Below, piece by piece: positions 1-7,689 of a stretch of 64,000 nucleotides of DNA (positions are counted from its first letter, which is position 1; the number at the start of each line of letters is the position of its first letter). Position numbers and translations under genes: made by a program. Source of the stretch: Oscillospiraceae bacterium (GTDB lineage: Bacteria > Bacillota > Clostridia > Oscillospirales > Oscillospiraceae); the NCBI GenBank assembly GCA_017428565.1, contig JAFRQP010000097.1:1-64000 (forward strand), read 5' to 3'. The notes beneath the pieces are model-generated. The model was not told the DNA's origin. It did not search any database and was given only the letters and a program-made list of their open reading frames with translations.

Positions 1-228
1 ATATGCGCAAGAGGAACTTTTATTCTCTTCAAGGGCGGTCTTATCTGCCCGGCCTTTTTAAAAAAGTGCAGCGACTAAAATCATCCGTCCATCCGTACTT
101 GTGTCCCGCTGTCATGTTTTTTGAAATCGACTTGTCATGCCATTAGCCTGCTTTTTCGCTTTTTCCTCATAATATTCATGGAGGGACAAACAAATCGTCC
201 CTACTATTCATTATTAGGAGGATTGCAT
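1..228. other. Gene-free stretch inside the mobile element
   Basis: No convincing gene is seen here. The stretch holds a weak GC stem at 33-50 followed by a short T run (51-60), one copy of a 40-bp inverted repeat (61-100, partner at 2208-2247), and a six-base stem (AGGGAC at 182-187, GTCCCT at 197-202) just upstream of the ribosome binding site of the first gene. An in-frame ATG at 121 exists but lacks a ribosome binding site, and the protein it would add shows no domain. Confidence 0.5.
61..100 (+). repeat. 40-bp imperfect inverted repeat, left copy
   Basis: This block matches the reverse complement of 2208-2247 at 38 of 40 positions (runs of 16, 13 and 9 identical bases). The two copies bracket the primase gene pair. 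It contains short CCGT-type repeats. An origin, iteron or recombination role is possible but is inference. Confidence 0.75.
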
Positions 229-801
229 ATGACAATCTACGAAAAAGCGAAAAGCCTTGTCACAGCCCGCGAGGCGGCGGAACACTATGGGCTGACAGTA
301 AACAGTTATGGGATGGCATTGTGCCCTTTCCACGACGACCACAAACCCAGCCTGAAGCTGGATGAGCGTTTCCACTGCTTCGGCTGCGGAGAGGACGGAG
401 ACGTCATCGACTTCACGGCCAAGCTGTTCCAGCTAACGCTCAGAGAAGCGGCGGAGAAACTGATCGAGGACTTCGGTGATGGCGAATTCATTCCGGACGC
501 ACCTTCGCCGCCCAAGCCGCCCGACCCGGCCCAACGCTGCCATGATGTGCTGCTGGATCTGGAGGTCCGTCTGCACCGGCAGAAACGGGAGACCGCACCG
601 CAGAGTATGGACGATCCCATCACAACGGAATACGCACAGAACTGCCAGATGTACGATTTTATCGTAGGTCTGGCAGATTTGCTTTCCAATGGGACAGAGC
701 AGGAGAAAGCGGAAGTGATCTCCTACTTCATGAGCGGCGTGCTGGACTGCTATGAAGAGGCTCTGCTGAAGGAGGTGATCGTGTATGACGACATCTTCTG
801 A
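229..801 (+). CDS. CHC2 zinc-finger primase-like protein
   Basis: This 190-residue protein carries a DnaG-type CHC2 zinc finger near its N-terminus: Cys32, His35, Cys50 and Cys53 within CPFH and CFGC motifs. No TOPRIM catalytic domain follows, so it resembles the short zinc-binding primase pieces of plasmids and integrative elements rather than a full DnaG. The second half is Pro-rich and then helical, with no recognised domain. The start at 229 is chosen because an AGGAGG-like site (216-221) lies about 8 bases upstream. Its end overlaps the next gene, the primase-helicase, by 17 bases, so the two are probably translated together and act in element replication. Family assignment is firm; the exact role is inferred. 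Confidence 0.85.
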   Translation: MTIYEKAKSLVTAREAAEHYGLTVNSYGMALCPFHDDHKPSLKLDERFHCFGCGEDGDVIDFTAKLFQLTLREAAEKLIEDFGDGEFIPDAPSPPKPPDPAQRCHDVLLDLEVRLHRQKRETAPQSMDDPITTEYAQNCQMYDFIVGLADLLSNGTEQEKAEVISYFMSGVLDCYEEALLKEVIVYDDIF

Positions 802-2071
802 AAGCCCGTCCTGGCTGGACGGGGACAAGATCGACGAGGTGCTGTTTTGTGAGGAGCTCCGCGCGGAGCATCCGATGCTCTGCATCCATGAGGTCTTCTT
901 TACCGTGGACGGGAAGGTGACAGACGAAGGCTGGATCAAAAACGCCATCTTTGAAAAGCTCAAGCCCTATGTTCGGCACGGGCTTTCCCGTAAGATCGCA
1001 TCTCTGCTGGATACGCTGCGCGCCTGCTGCTATTCCACGCCTCTCCCGGTCTACCACGACCGCATCCATGTGGCCAACGGCACACTGTTCCTGGATGGTC
1101 GCTTTGAGGCAAGCAAGGACTTTTGCCTGAACCGGCTGCCGGTGCGATATGATCCGGAAGCTCCGTTCCCCGAAAAATGGATCGCCTTTCTCAATGATCT
1201 GCTGATCCCGGAGGATATTCTGACCCTGCAGGAGTTCATGGGCTACTGCCTGATCCCCAGCACCAAGGCACAGAAGATGCTGATGCTGGTGGGCAAGGGC
1301 GGCGAGGGCAAATCCCGTGTCGGGATCGTGCTCTCCGCGCTGCTGGGAACGAACATGTACAACGGAAGCATCGCCAAGGTGGAGACCAGCCCCTTTGCCC
1401 GCGCGGATCTGGAATACGGTCTGCTGCTGGTGGACGATGACATGAAGATGGAAGCGCTGCCCCAGACCAATATCATCAAATCCCTGGTCACGGCGGAGAT
1501 GCCGATGGATCTGGAGAAGAAGGGAAAGCAGAGCTACCAGGGCACCATGTATGTCCGACTGTTGGGCTTTGGCAACGGAACGCTGAAATCTCTCTATGAC
1601 CGCAGCGTCGGCTTCTTCCGTCGGCAGATCATTCTGACGGTGAAGGATCGCCCGAAGGACAGGATCGATGATCCGTTCCTCTCAGAAAAGTTGTGCGGCG
1701 AGATCGAAGGGATCCTGCTCTGGGCGCTGGAGGGCCTGCACCGGCTGCAGGCCAACGACTACAAGTTCACGATCAGCGCACGCAGCCGGGAGAACATGCA
1801 GGAGAGCATGACCGAGAGCAACAACGTGATCGAGTTCCTGAAATCCGAGGGCTATATCGGCTTCAAGGCGGACTTCGATATCAGTTCCCAGCGGCTCTAT
1901 GAGCTGTACGAGCTCTGGTGCGAGGACAATGCCGACAAGGCGCTGAGCACGCGCAGCTTCTTCCTTGAGATGGCGACGCTGGCCGCGGAATACAACCTGG
2001 AACCCACCAACAAGGTCAATGCCCATGGCCGTCAGGTTCGCGGCTATGTCGGGATCTACTCCCTGCTATAA
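785..2071 (+). CDS. D5/SF3-type primase-helicase of a mobile element
   Basis: This 428-residue protein looks like the helicase part of phage/plasmid P4-type primases (D5_N plus SF3 helicase). A Walker A motif GKGGEGKS lies at residues 170-177 and a Walker B LLLVDDD at about 213-219. A motif-C-like segment ending in GFGNG lies near residue 260. The C-terminal 80 residues look like a winged-helix DNA-binding tail. No primase active site is visible, so it likely works with the CHC2 protein encoded just upstream, whose frame it overlaps. The product would unwind the element origin during replication. It could also be annotated as a DUF5906-type protein. Confidence 0.85.
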   Translation: MTTSSESPSWLDGDKIDEVLFCEELRAEHPMLCIHEVFFTVDGKVTDEGWIKNAIFEKLKPYVRHGLSRKIASLLDTLRACCYSTPLPVYHDRIHVANGTLFLDGRFEASKDFCLNRLPVRYDPEAPFPEKWIAFLNDLLIPEDILTLQEFMGYCLIPSTKAQKMLMLVGKGGEGKSRVGIVLSALLGTNMYNGSIAKVETSPFARADLEYGLLLVDDDMKMEALPQTNIIKSLVTAEMPMDLEKKGKQSYQGTMYVRLLGFGNGTLKSLYDRSVGFFRRQIILTVKDRPKDRIDDPFLSEKLCGEIEGILLWALEGLHRLQANDYKFTISARSRENMQESMTESNNVIEFLKSEGYIGFKADFDISSQRLYELYELWCEDNADKALSTRSFFLEMATLAAEYNLEPTNKVNAHGRQVRGYVGIYSLL

Positions 2072-2077
2072 CGGGGT

Positions 2078-2112
2078 CCCCATCGAAGCCCAATGGAATG
2101 GGTTCGATGGGG
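2078..2112 (+). repeat. Strong hairpin after primase-helicase gene
   Basis: CCCCATCGAA(G)CCC pairs with GGGTTCGATGGGG across an 8-base loop, with one bulged base. It begins 7 bases after the stop codon. No T run follows, so it is more likely an mRNA 3'-protecting or regulatory structure than a terminator. Confidence 0.6.
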
Positions 2113-2207
2113 GAAGGAAGAGGGAGACAGCGGATATGGAGTTTTCGGGGCTCTTTCGTAAACCCCGGAAACGGAATGGAGCTGGCTTCCTCTGACGCGA
2201 GGTACGG

Positions 2208-2247
2208 AAGTACGGAAGGACGGATGATTTCAGTCGCTGCACTTTTT
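2208..2247 (-). repeat. 40-bp imperfect inverted repeat, right copy
   Basis: This is the partner of 61-100, 38 of 40 identical in inverted orientation. On its left side a TACGGAAG octamer is directly repeated (2203-2210 and 2211-2218), which the left copy does not fully share. Confidence 0.75.
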
Positions 2248-2271
2248 CAATCCAATAGAAGCTCGTTATGG

Positions 2272-2298
2272 CAGCCCGGAGAGGGCTGTTTTCTTTTT
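2272..2298 (+). terminator. Rho-independent terminator downstream of primase genes
   Basis: CAGCCC (2272-2277) pairs with GGGCTG (2283-2288) over a GGAGA loop. A T-rich tail (TTTTCTTTTT) follows. It would separate the primase operon from the HTH-mob-xis operon. Confidence 0.6.
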
Positions 2299-2373
2299 CG
2301 GCAAATACTTGCCGGAAGGATCGGAAAGCTTTCCCGAAACGCGCTTCTCCAACGGGCGAACAAGCTTTACGGC

Positions 2374-2401
2374 TTCGCGGGGTTCTTTCCGACTCCGCGA
2401 A
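2374..2401 (+). repeat. Inverted repeat, candidate oriT of the MobV relaxase
   Basis: TTCGCGG and CCGCGAA form a perfect 7-bp inverted repeat with a 14-base loop, located about 300 bases before the relaxase start. Position and shape suit a MOBV oriT, but no nick-site consensus is identified, so the call is tentative. Confidence 0.25.
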
Positions 2402-2485
2402 AAAAGCCTCAAATCCGGAAAGTCAATCAGGCCGCTTACGACCTGGACATCACAAAACATCTACAAAAACGAATGGAGGACAAAC

Positions 2486-2704
2486 ATGAATAATACAAGG
2501 AATGAGATCAAAGCGCACATCGTGCGCGCGGGCTTTACCATGCAGGAGGTGCTGGAGCGCCTGCATGACGATTACGGTTGGAGCGACAGCATTTCCAACC
2601 TCTCGGCCAAGCTTCAGCGGGAGAGCATCCGTTACCGCGAGGTCATCGAGCTGGCAGACGTGCTCGGCTACGATATAGTGTGGCAGAAAAGGAGGGAACG
2701 CTGA
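2486..2704 (+). CDS. Small helix-turn-helix protein of the mobile element
   Basis: This 72-residue all-helical protein begins MNNTRNEIKAHIVRAG and resembles short HTH proteins (DUF6471-like) that often precede relaxase genes in Firmicutes elements. An AGGA site (2476-2480) precedes the ATG at 2486. Its TGA stop shares one base with the ATG of the relaxase gene, so translation is coupled. It may be an accessory DNA-binding protein for transfer or a repressor of the operon. No enzymatic motif is visible. Confidence 0.7.
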   Translation: MNNTRNEIKAHIVRAGFTMQEVLERLHDDYGWSDSISNLSAKLQRESIRYREVIELADVLGYDIVWQKRRER

Positions 2705-3690
2705 TGGATAAGGGACAGTTCGCCATCCTGCGCTTCGCCAAATACAAGGGGCCGGAGATTAGCAACATCGAGGCTCATAACGAGCGCACCAAGGAGAAAT
2801 ACGCCAGCAATCCCGACGTGGACACGAGCCGTAGCAAGGACAACTTTCACATCATTCAGCCCACGGACAAATACCGCGCCATGTCCGAGGCGCTGATCAA
2901 GCAGTATGACTGCCCTCGCGTCCGCAGCGACAGCGTGCGGATCGTGGAGACACTGATCACCGCCAGCCCGGAGTTTTTCAAGGGCAAGAAGAAAAGCGAG
3001 ATCCGCGGATTCTTTGAGCACGCCGTGGATTTCCTCAAACAGGAGCTGGGCGAGGATCGCCTGGTCTCCGCCGTCGTGCATATGGACGAGAAAACGCCCC
3101 ATATGCACGTCTCTTTTGTCCCAATCACGGAGGACGGACATCTCTCGGCCAAGCGCATCCTGGGCAACCGGAAGACGCTGACCGCCTGGCAGGATCGTTA
3201 TTGGAAACACATGGTCAGCAAGTATCCCGAACTCGAGCGCGGAGAGAGCGCCAGCAAGACCGGCCGCGAGCACATCCCGCCTCGCGTCTTCAAGCAGGCA
3301 GCCAATCTGAATAAGCAGGCCAAGCGCATCCACGAGCTTCTGGAGGACACCAACCCCTTCAACGCCAAGAAAAACGCAGCGGGGCTGGACAAGCTTCTCC
3401 GCAAATTCATACCGGATTACGGCCGCTTCGCCACCAATGCCCGGCTGTATGAGCAGACCATCAAGGATCTGCAGGCAGACAAGAGCCGGCTGGAGAGCGA
3501 AAAGGAAGAACTGCAGGGTGATCTGAAAGCGGCCAACGATAAGGTCAAATCCAGAAAGCTGGACGAGGCTCAGCTCAAGGCCGATCTCTACAACCTGCAG
3601 CGCCAGATGGACAAGATCCCGCCGGAGATCGTGGCGATGTACACCGGCAAATCCCCGCATAGAGAGAGGGGGCTTGCAAATGAAATGTGA
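2704..3690 (+). CDS. mobV: MobV-family relaxase (Mob/Pre plasmid recombination protein)
   Basis: This 328-residue protein has the MOBV relaxase signature: motif III HMDEKTPHMH at residues 126-135 (the metal-binding histidines) and the N-terminal HNERTK motif at about 25-30, which fits motif I. Residues 250-305 are a charged heptad-rich segment, likely coiled coil. The enzyme nicks one strand at oriT and starts conjugal mobilisation using a helper element's secretion system; no type IV secretion gene is visible here. The start at 2704 overlaps the upstream stop by one base, and the end overlaps the excisionase start. Length is typical for small integrative mobilizable elements. Confidence 0.92.
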   Translation: MDKGQFAILRFAKYKGPEISNIEAHNERTKEKYASNPDVDTSRSKDNFHIIQPTDKYRAMSEALIKQYDCPRVRSDSVRIVETLITASPEFFKGKKKSEIRGFFEHAVDFLKQELGEDRLVSAVVHMDEKTPHMHVSFVPITEDGHLSAKRILGNRKTLTAWQDRYWKHMVSKYPELERGESASKTGREHIPPRVFKQAANLNKQAKRIHELLEDTNPFNAKKNAAGLDKLLRKFIPDYGRFATNARLYEQTIKDLQADKSRLESEKEELQGDLKAANDKVKSRKLDEAQLKADLYNLQRQMDKIPPEIVAMYTGKSPHRERGLANEM

Positions 3691-3877
3691 GGTCCCGGTA
3701 TGGGAAAAGGCAAACCTTACCCTGGAAGAGGCGGCTGCCTACAGCAATATCGGCATCAACCGGCTGCGCGAACTGAGCGACGCAGAGCACTGTCCGTTTG
3801 TCCTGTTCGTAGGAAACAAGCGTCTGATCAAACGCAAGCAGTTTGATGCTTATCTTGCTGAAGCCTACTCAATCTAA
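3680..3877 (+). CDS. xis: Excisionase (Tn916 Xis-like)
   Basis: This 65-residue protein carries a winged-helix/MerR-like fold typical of Tn916 Xis: a predicted helix LTLEEAAAYSNIGINRLREL, a short hinge, then VGNKRLIKRKQFDAYL. It would bend DNA at the attachment site and direct the integrase toward excision. The ATG at 3680 is preferred over the TTG six bases earlier because a GAGAGGGGG site ends 8 bases upstream of it. The gene overlaps the relaxase end by 11 bases and lies 67 bases before the integrase. Confidence 0.88.
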   Translation: MKCEVPVWEKANLTLEEAAAYSNIGINRLRELSDAEHCPFVLFVGNKRLIKRKQFDAYLAEAYSI

Positions 3878-3906
3878 TTGAAATAGATCGCCTAATGGGT
3901 TATAAT
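3878..3906 (+). promoter_or_regulatory. Promoter of int
   Basis: TTGAAA (3878-3883) and TATAAT (3901-3906) are separated by 17 bases, a near-consensus sigma-A promoter directly before int. The -10 box lies inside a palindrome (3889-3927). Confidence 0.8.
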
Positions 3907-3927
3907 GTAGTTACAACTCATTAGGCG
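3889..3927 (+). promoter_or_regulatory. Palindromic operator overlapping the int -10 box
   Basis: CGCCTAATGGGTT (3889-3901) and its inverted partner at 3915-3927 match at 12 of 13 positions, with a 13-base centre that includes most of TATAAT. A repressor bound here, or an RNA hairpin in the leader, would control integrase expression. Which protein binds is unknown; the element's HTH protein is a candidate. Confidence 0.65.
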
Positions 3928-3944
3928 CTTTTCGGAAAGGAGCA

Positions 3945-5102
3945 ATGATGTCAGAAAAGCGCAAAGACAGTAAGGGTCGTATTCTGAAAAAGGGCGAGTC
4001 CCAACGGAAGAACGGCACTTACGATTACAGATTTGTTGACAGTAAAGGTAAACCACACAGCGTTTATGCGAAAACGCTGGACGTGCTCAGACAAAAAGAA
4101 AAAGAAATCGGACGGGATATTGCGGACGGGATCGACTTTGCCGCAGGAGATGAAAAGGTATGCGATCTGGTGGATCGGTATATGGCAATGAAGCGAACGA
4201 TCAAGCCAAATACAGCCAGGTCATACAGTACCGTCGTCAAACGGATCCATGTCGATGCTTTCGGACAAAGAAAGATACGCAGCATCAAAAAATCCGACGC
4301 AAAGGCGTGGTTTGTGAAGCTGCATGATGAAGGCTTGAAGCGGAACACCATCACCGTGTATAAATCGGTGCTTCAGCCCGCTTTCGAGATGGCGGTGGAC
4401 GACGATGCCATCCGGAAGAATCCATTTCGCTTCAACCTCTCCGAGCTTCTCCCCGATGACGAGGCCAAGCGTGTCGCGCTGACCCCTGCACAGCAGAAGA
4501 AGTATCTGAAATTCCTCCGGGACCACGGAAGCGGAATTTATTATGACGATATTGTGATCCTGCTGGAAACCGGGCTGCGTGTCAGTGAGCTTTACGGGAT
4601 CACTCTGTCGGATGTTGATTTCTCCAAGCGCCGTTTGTATGTGCGCAGGCAACTCTGTCGGACGGGCGACCAGCCGTATTTCGTCTGCCCGCCGAAATCC
4701 AGCAGCGGCATTAGCACGATTCCCCTCTCAAACACAGCGTACGAAGCTTTCCAGCGTGTGATAGCAGTGCGCCCGAAGCCTGCGGTGGAGATGATTATCG
4801 ACGGATGCGGAGGGTTCATGTTTCTGGATTCCTATGAGAAACCGAAGGTTGCCATGCATCTGGAAAACTACATGCGTCAGATGCAGAAGAAGTATCGGAA
4901 GCTCTACGGGGATACGCTGCCTACCGTTTCCCCGCACGTATTGCGCCACACCTTCTGCACCAATATGCAGCAGGCAGGGCTTGATCCCAAGTCCCTCCAG
5001 TATGTGATGGGGCACAGCGATCCGGAGATCACCATGTCGCTTTATACGCATTCCGACTACGATTTCGTCGAGCACGCCTTTCACGAAGCGCTTAGTATGT
5101 GA
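3945..5102 (+). CDS. int: Tn916-family tyrosine integrase
   Basis: This 385-residue site-specific recombinase has the full catalytic set: Arg212 (GLRVSEL), Lys251, His331-x-x-Arg334 (HVLRHTF), His357 (GHSD) and the nucleophile Tyr367 (SLYTHS). The N-terminal 65 residues match the Tn916 arm-binding domain (KKGESQRKNGTYDYRF) and residues 70-170 the SAM-like core-binding domain. GGAAAGGAG precedes the double ATG at 3945. It is the last gene of the element, so the attachment site should lie just downstream or at the far end outside the window. Confidence 0.95.
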   Translation: MMSEKRKDSKGRILKKGESQRKNGTYDYRFVDSKGKPHSVYAKTLDVLRQKEKEIGRDIADGIDFAAGDEKVCDLVDRYMAMKRTIKPNTARSYSTVVKRIHVDAFGQRKIRSIKKSDAKAWFVKLHDEGLKRNTITVYKSVLQPAFEMAVDDDAIRKNPFRFNLSELLPDDEAKRVALTPAQQKKYLKFLRDHGSGIYYDDIVILLETGLRVSELYGITLSDVDFSKRRLYVRRQLCRTGDQPYFVCPPKSSSGISTIPLSNTAYEAFQRVIAVRPKPAVEMIIDGCGGFMFLDSYEKPKVAMHLENYMRQMQKKYRKLYGDTLPTVSPHVLRHTFCTNMQQAGLDPKSLQYVMGHSDPEITMSLYTHSDYDFVEHAFHEALSM

Positions 5103-5125
5103 CGGATCTATATTAAGCGTGTTTT

Positions 5126-5186
5126 ACGTAGGTTTTTACGGATTTTGCCCGTAGAGACCCGTAGATTTTCGTAGAAATGCGTAAGT
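5126..5186 (+). repeat. 10-bp-phased CGTAG array after int
   Basis: CGTA occurs at 5127, 5150, 5160, 5170 and 5180, the last four exactly one helical turn apart, with a TACG at 5137. Such phased short repeats resemble arm-type integrase or Xis binding sites near an attachment site. Binding is inferred; the repeat spacing is seen directly. Confidence 0.6.
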
Positions 5187-5326
5187 TCTATATTTTGTTA
5201 AGCGCTACTTTCATATCGCATTTTAGCTGTATTTAACGCGTTTTCGTGCGTTTTAATATCTTTTCATCCGTCTTAAGAAATCGCAGAGCATCAGGGCGGC
5301 ATGTACTGATCGCATAAACCTGTTTT
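5187..5326. other. AT-rich gap, probable right end of the element
   Basis: No gene is seen between the phased repeats and the terminator. The base composition is lower in GC than in the genes on either side. The element boundary (attR) is probably in this interval, but the partner end is not in the window, so the core site cannot be named. Confidence 0.4.
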
Positions 5327-5356
5327 CCCGCCGATCTTCGGATCGGCGGGTTTTTT
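5327..5356 (+). terminator. Strong Rho-independent terminator
   Basis: CCCGCCGATC pairs perfectly with GATCGGCGGG over a TTCG tetraloop, followed by six T. It lies between the integrative element and the sigma-factor operon and may belong to the host gene present before integration. Confidence 0.9.
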
Positions 5357-5431
5357 CATGTCACATTTGTCTTGCATTTTGCATCTTATATGGCAGAATG
5401 GGAGTGTAAGCGTAATGGGGAGGTGAGACGG

Positions 5432-5989
5432 ATGGACGAGCGGGAGATCCTGGCGCTGCTGGAGGCCCGGTCGGAGACGGCACTGGACAGGCTGACGGAG
5501 CGGTACGCCCCTCTGTGCCGGCAGATCGCCCGGGAGATTCTGGACTCCCCCGAGGACGCGGAGGAGTGCTGGAACGACGCCCTGCTGCGGCTCTGGAACA
5601 GCGTGCCGCCGACAAAGCCCGACTCACTCTCCGCCTACCTCTGCAAGATCGTGCGCAACGAGGCGCTGGGCCGCCTGCGGAGAGAGCAGGCGCAAAAGCG
5701 CGGCGGCAAAAACTATATTCTCGCCCTGGACGAGCTGCAGGAGTGCCTCCCTTCCCGGAACAGCACTGAGGAGCTGGTGGACGCGCTGGCCCTGCGCAAG
5801 GCCATCGAGGATTTTCTCTGGCGCCTGCCGCCCCGGGACTGCGAGGCCTTCCTCCAGCGCTACTTCTATGTGCGCCCGGTGAAGGAGATCGCCAAAGCCC
5901 TGGGCTCCACCCGCGTCGCCGTCTCCGCCAGTCTCAGCCGCAGCCGAAAGAAGCTGTCCGCCTATTTGACGAAGGAGGGATTTTTGTGA
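5432..5989 (+). CDS. ECF-type RNA polymerase sigma factor
   Basis: This 185-residue protein has sigma region 2 (residues 10-75, with DAEECWNDALLRLWN) and region 4 (about 125-180, ending in VKEIAKALGSTRVAVSASLSRSRKKL, the -35-binding HTH). It would direct transcription of a small regulon, probably its own operon. GGGGAGGTG ends 7 bases before the ATG at 5432. Its stop overlaps the GTG start of the next gene (GTGA), so it is coupled to an exported protein, and two further exported or membrane proteins follow. One of these may be the anti-sigma factor. Confidence 0.9.
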   Translation: MDEREILALLEARSETALDRLTERYAPLCRQIAREILDSPEDAEECWNDALLRLWNSVPPTKPDSLSAYLCKIVRNEALGRLRREQAQKRGGKNYILALDELQECLPSRNSTEELVDALALRKAIEDFLWRLPPRDCEAFLQRYFYVRPVKEIAKALGSTRVAVSASLSRSRKKLSAYLTKEGFL

Positions 5990-7662
5990 AACGCCTTTTG
6001 CCGCTGCTCCTCGCCGCCCTGCTTGTGTTTTCCGCCGGGGGAAATACCGAGACGGGAGAGACATGGACAAGCCTGCAGGATCTGCTGGATGCTCCTCTGG
6101 AGGAAAGCCCAGTCTACCGCAGCGGGGATGCAATTCAGACTGTGCATTACTCCTATTCTCCGTCCCCCGCTGTCTTTCGCGGAGAAATGCCGTATTTATC
6201 CTTCGAGGACACGCCTCCTGACGGTCTGGATCAGCCCTTGACCCTGGCCGACGCCTACGCCCACCCTGCCATGCAGCAGGCAGCCTTTCTCGTCAGCGGC
6301 GGGGAGCCCCTGGAGACGCAAAAGCAGCTGGAGGATCTGGCCTACACCCTTGCACCCTACCTGCCGTCGCTGCTGGAATCCGAAACCACACCGCCGGAGG
6401 ATCGCTCTTCGTTTACACCCGCTTTCATTGGGATATACGACAGGGGTGTATGTGCGCTCGATTTTGAACGCGGATATAACATCTATTACCCGCCGGAGCT
6501 GCCGGACGTCACACGGAACCACATTCGAGAAAGGCTGACGGTTTACGTTTCCCTCGAAGACGGCCATGTGATTGCCGTTCAATCTACGCAGGTACAGGGG
6601 CATTACCGGACGGGCAGCGCTATCGTGACGCAAGCTATATACGATCGTATTCTGCCGGGCGTTCTGATCGACGCGGTGGATCTTCGCTCCGAAGCGATCG
6701 GTGAGGAGAGTCCGCTCCCCTACGACAGTCTTGCGGCGCTGCTGGCCGCGCCTGTCGATCCGCTGCCGGAGTCGGAGGGCGGGGATCTGCTTTATCGGGT
6801 CAACTACCGTCCGGGGGTTCTCCCCTCCCCCTGTCTTCATCTCTCCAGCGCATCCTATCCCTATGCGCGAGCTCCGATCACTTTGGCGGACGCTTTCTGC
6901 GACCCTGCCATGCAGCAGGCCGCGTATTCCGCAAGTCAGGGGGAGCCGGTTTTTGATGTGGAAACCCTGTCCAGGATGGCTTGGGCTGTCGCGCCGGGCT
7001 TATCGCGGTATCCGGACCTTGCTCCGTATTACGAAGGAGAAGAGCCGGTCTGGATGCCGGAAAAAGCGATCCTGTACCACAACGAAGTCTGGGTCGTGCT
7101 CTATAAGCTTCAGGAGGAATACGAGCATACCCACGATTTTTCTCACAACAAGAGAAACTATCGGTACAACGATCTGCCGGATGCCGCCCTGGTCGCATTC
7201 AGCGCGGCAGACGGGCATGTCCTCTATCTGCAAAACAACTGGAACCAGCTGCTCCCGGGAATCGTGGAAAATGCAGCCGAAGCTCCTGTTGCTCCCTTGC
7301 CGGTGGGGCGGGCGGTAGACAGCGTATTCTACTATTTTCCCCGAAGAGTATGGTCTCAGAATCCCTACAGCGCCGATTCCATCAATGAGACAGCCCGATA
7401 CCCCGGCGAAGAGCTCCAGGCCGGCGCCGCAAGATATGCGGAAGGACTTGATCTTTCCCGGCACGAGGACGCCATGGAATATGCCTGGCGCCTGCTGGAT
7501 CTGATGCATGAGCAGGGGCTTTATTTGGATTCTCTCGCCCCCGGCACGCTCTGTTCCTTCACGGAAAACCTGTGGACGCTTGAGTTGGAGGGGCATCGGG
7601 ACGAGATCTGCTTTTCCGCGCTGGACGGGCACATTGTCCACATTTTCACCTATGAACGCTAA
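5986..7662 (+). CDS. Exported protein with internal duplication, lipobox lost
   Basis: The product has 558 residues and is not recognised as a known family. It begins with a signal peptide MKRLLPLLLAALLVFSAGG that is almost the same as that of the lipoprotein encoded next (7690), but the lipobox cysteine is replaced by glycine. Two related segments follow, each with TLADA(Y/F)..PAMQQAA (residues 85-100 and about 300-315), and a weaker third unit near 465. The start is GTG at 5986, supported by GAAGGAGGG seven bases upstream and by overlap with the sigma-factor stop. It may sense envelope conditions with the sigma factor; that is inference from context. Confidence 0.7.
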   Translation: MKRLLPLLLAALLVFSAGGNTETGETWTSLQDLLDAPLEESPVYRSGDAIQTVHYSYSPSPAVFRGEMPYLSFEDTPPDGLDQPLTLADAYAHPAMQQAAFLVSGGEPLETQKQLEDLAYTLAPYLPSLLESETTPPEDRSSFTPAFIGIYDRGVCALDFERGYNIYYPPELPDVTRNHIRERLTVYVSLEDGHVIAVQSTQVQGHYRTGSAIVTQAIYDRILPGVLIDAVDLRSEAIGEESPLPYDSLAALLAAPVDPLPESEGGDLLYRVNYRPGVLPSPCLHLSSASYPYARAPITLADAFCDPAMQQAAYSASQGEPVFDVETLSRMAWAVAPGLSRYPDLAPYYEGEEPVWMPEKAILYHNEVWVVLYKLQEEYEHTHDFSHNKRNYRYNDLPDAALVAFSAADGHVLYLQNNWNQLLPGIVENAAEAPVAPLPVGRAVDSVFYYFPRRVWSQNPYSADSINETARYPGEELQAGAARYAEGLDLSRHEDAMEYAWRLLDLMHEQGLYLDSLAPGTLCSFTENLWTLELEGHRDEICFSALDGHIVHIFTYER

Positions 7663-7689
7663 GGGCTATCCGGAAGGAAGGAGCTTTCC

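Larger units (their letters stand above)
2072..2485. other. Non-coding replication/transfer region of the element
   Basis: No gene is supported in this gap. It holds a strong hairpin directly after the primase-helicase stop (2078-2112), the right copy of the 40-bp inverted repeat (2208-2247), a terminator-like hairpin (2272-2298) and a 7-bp inverted repeat (TTCGCGG at 2374-2380, CCGCGAA at 2395-2401) upstream of the relaxase operon. MobV relaxases commonly act at an oriT just upstream of mob, so this is the best place for oriT. That is inference. Confidence 0.5.

Noticed and set aside
121..228. N-terminal extension of the CHC2 protein
   Set aside because: The ATG at 229 has a strong ribosome binding site, and the extension runs through a hairpin and aligns with nothing in the family.
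5126..5186. CRISPR-like array
   Set aside because: The CGTAG motif is only five bases with a 10-base period; there are no 25-40-base repeats or unique spacers and no cas genes.
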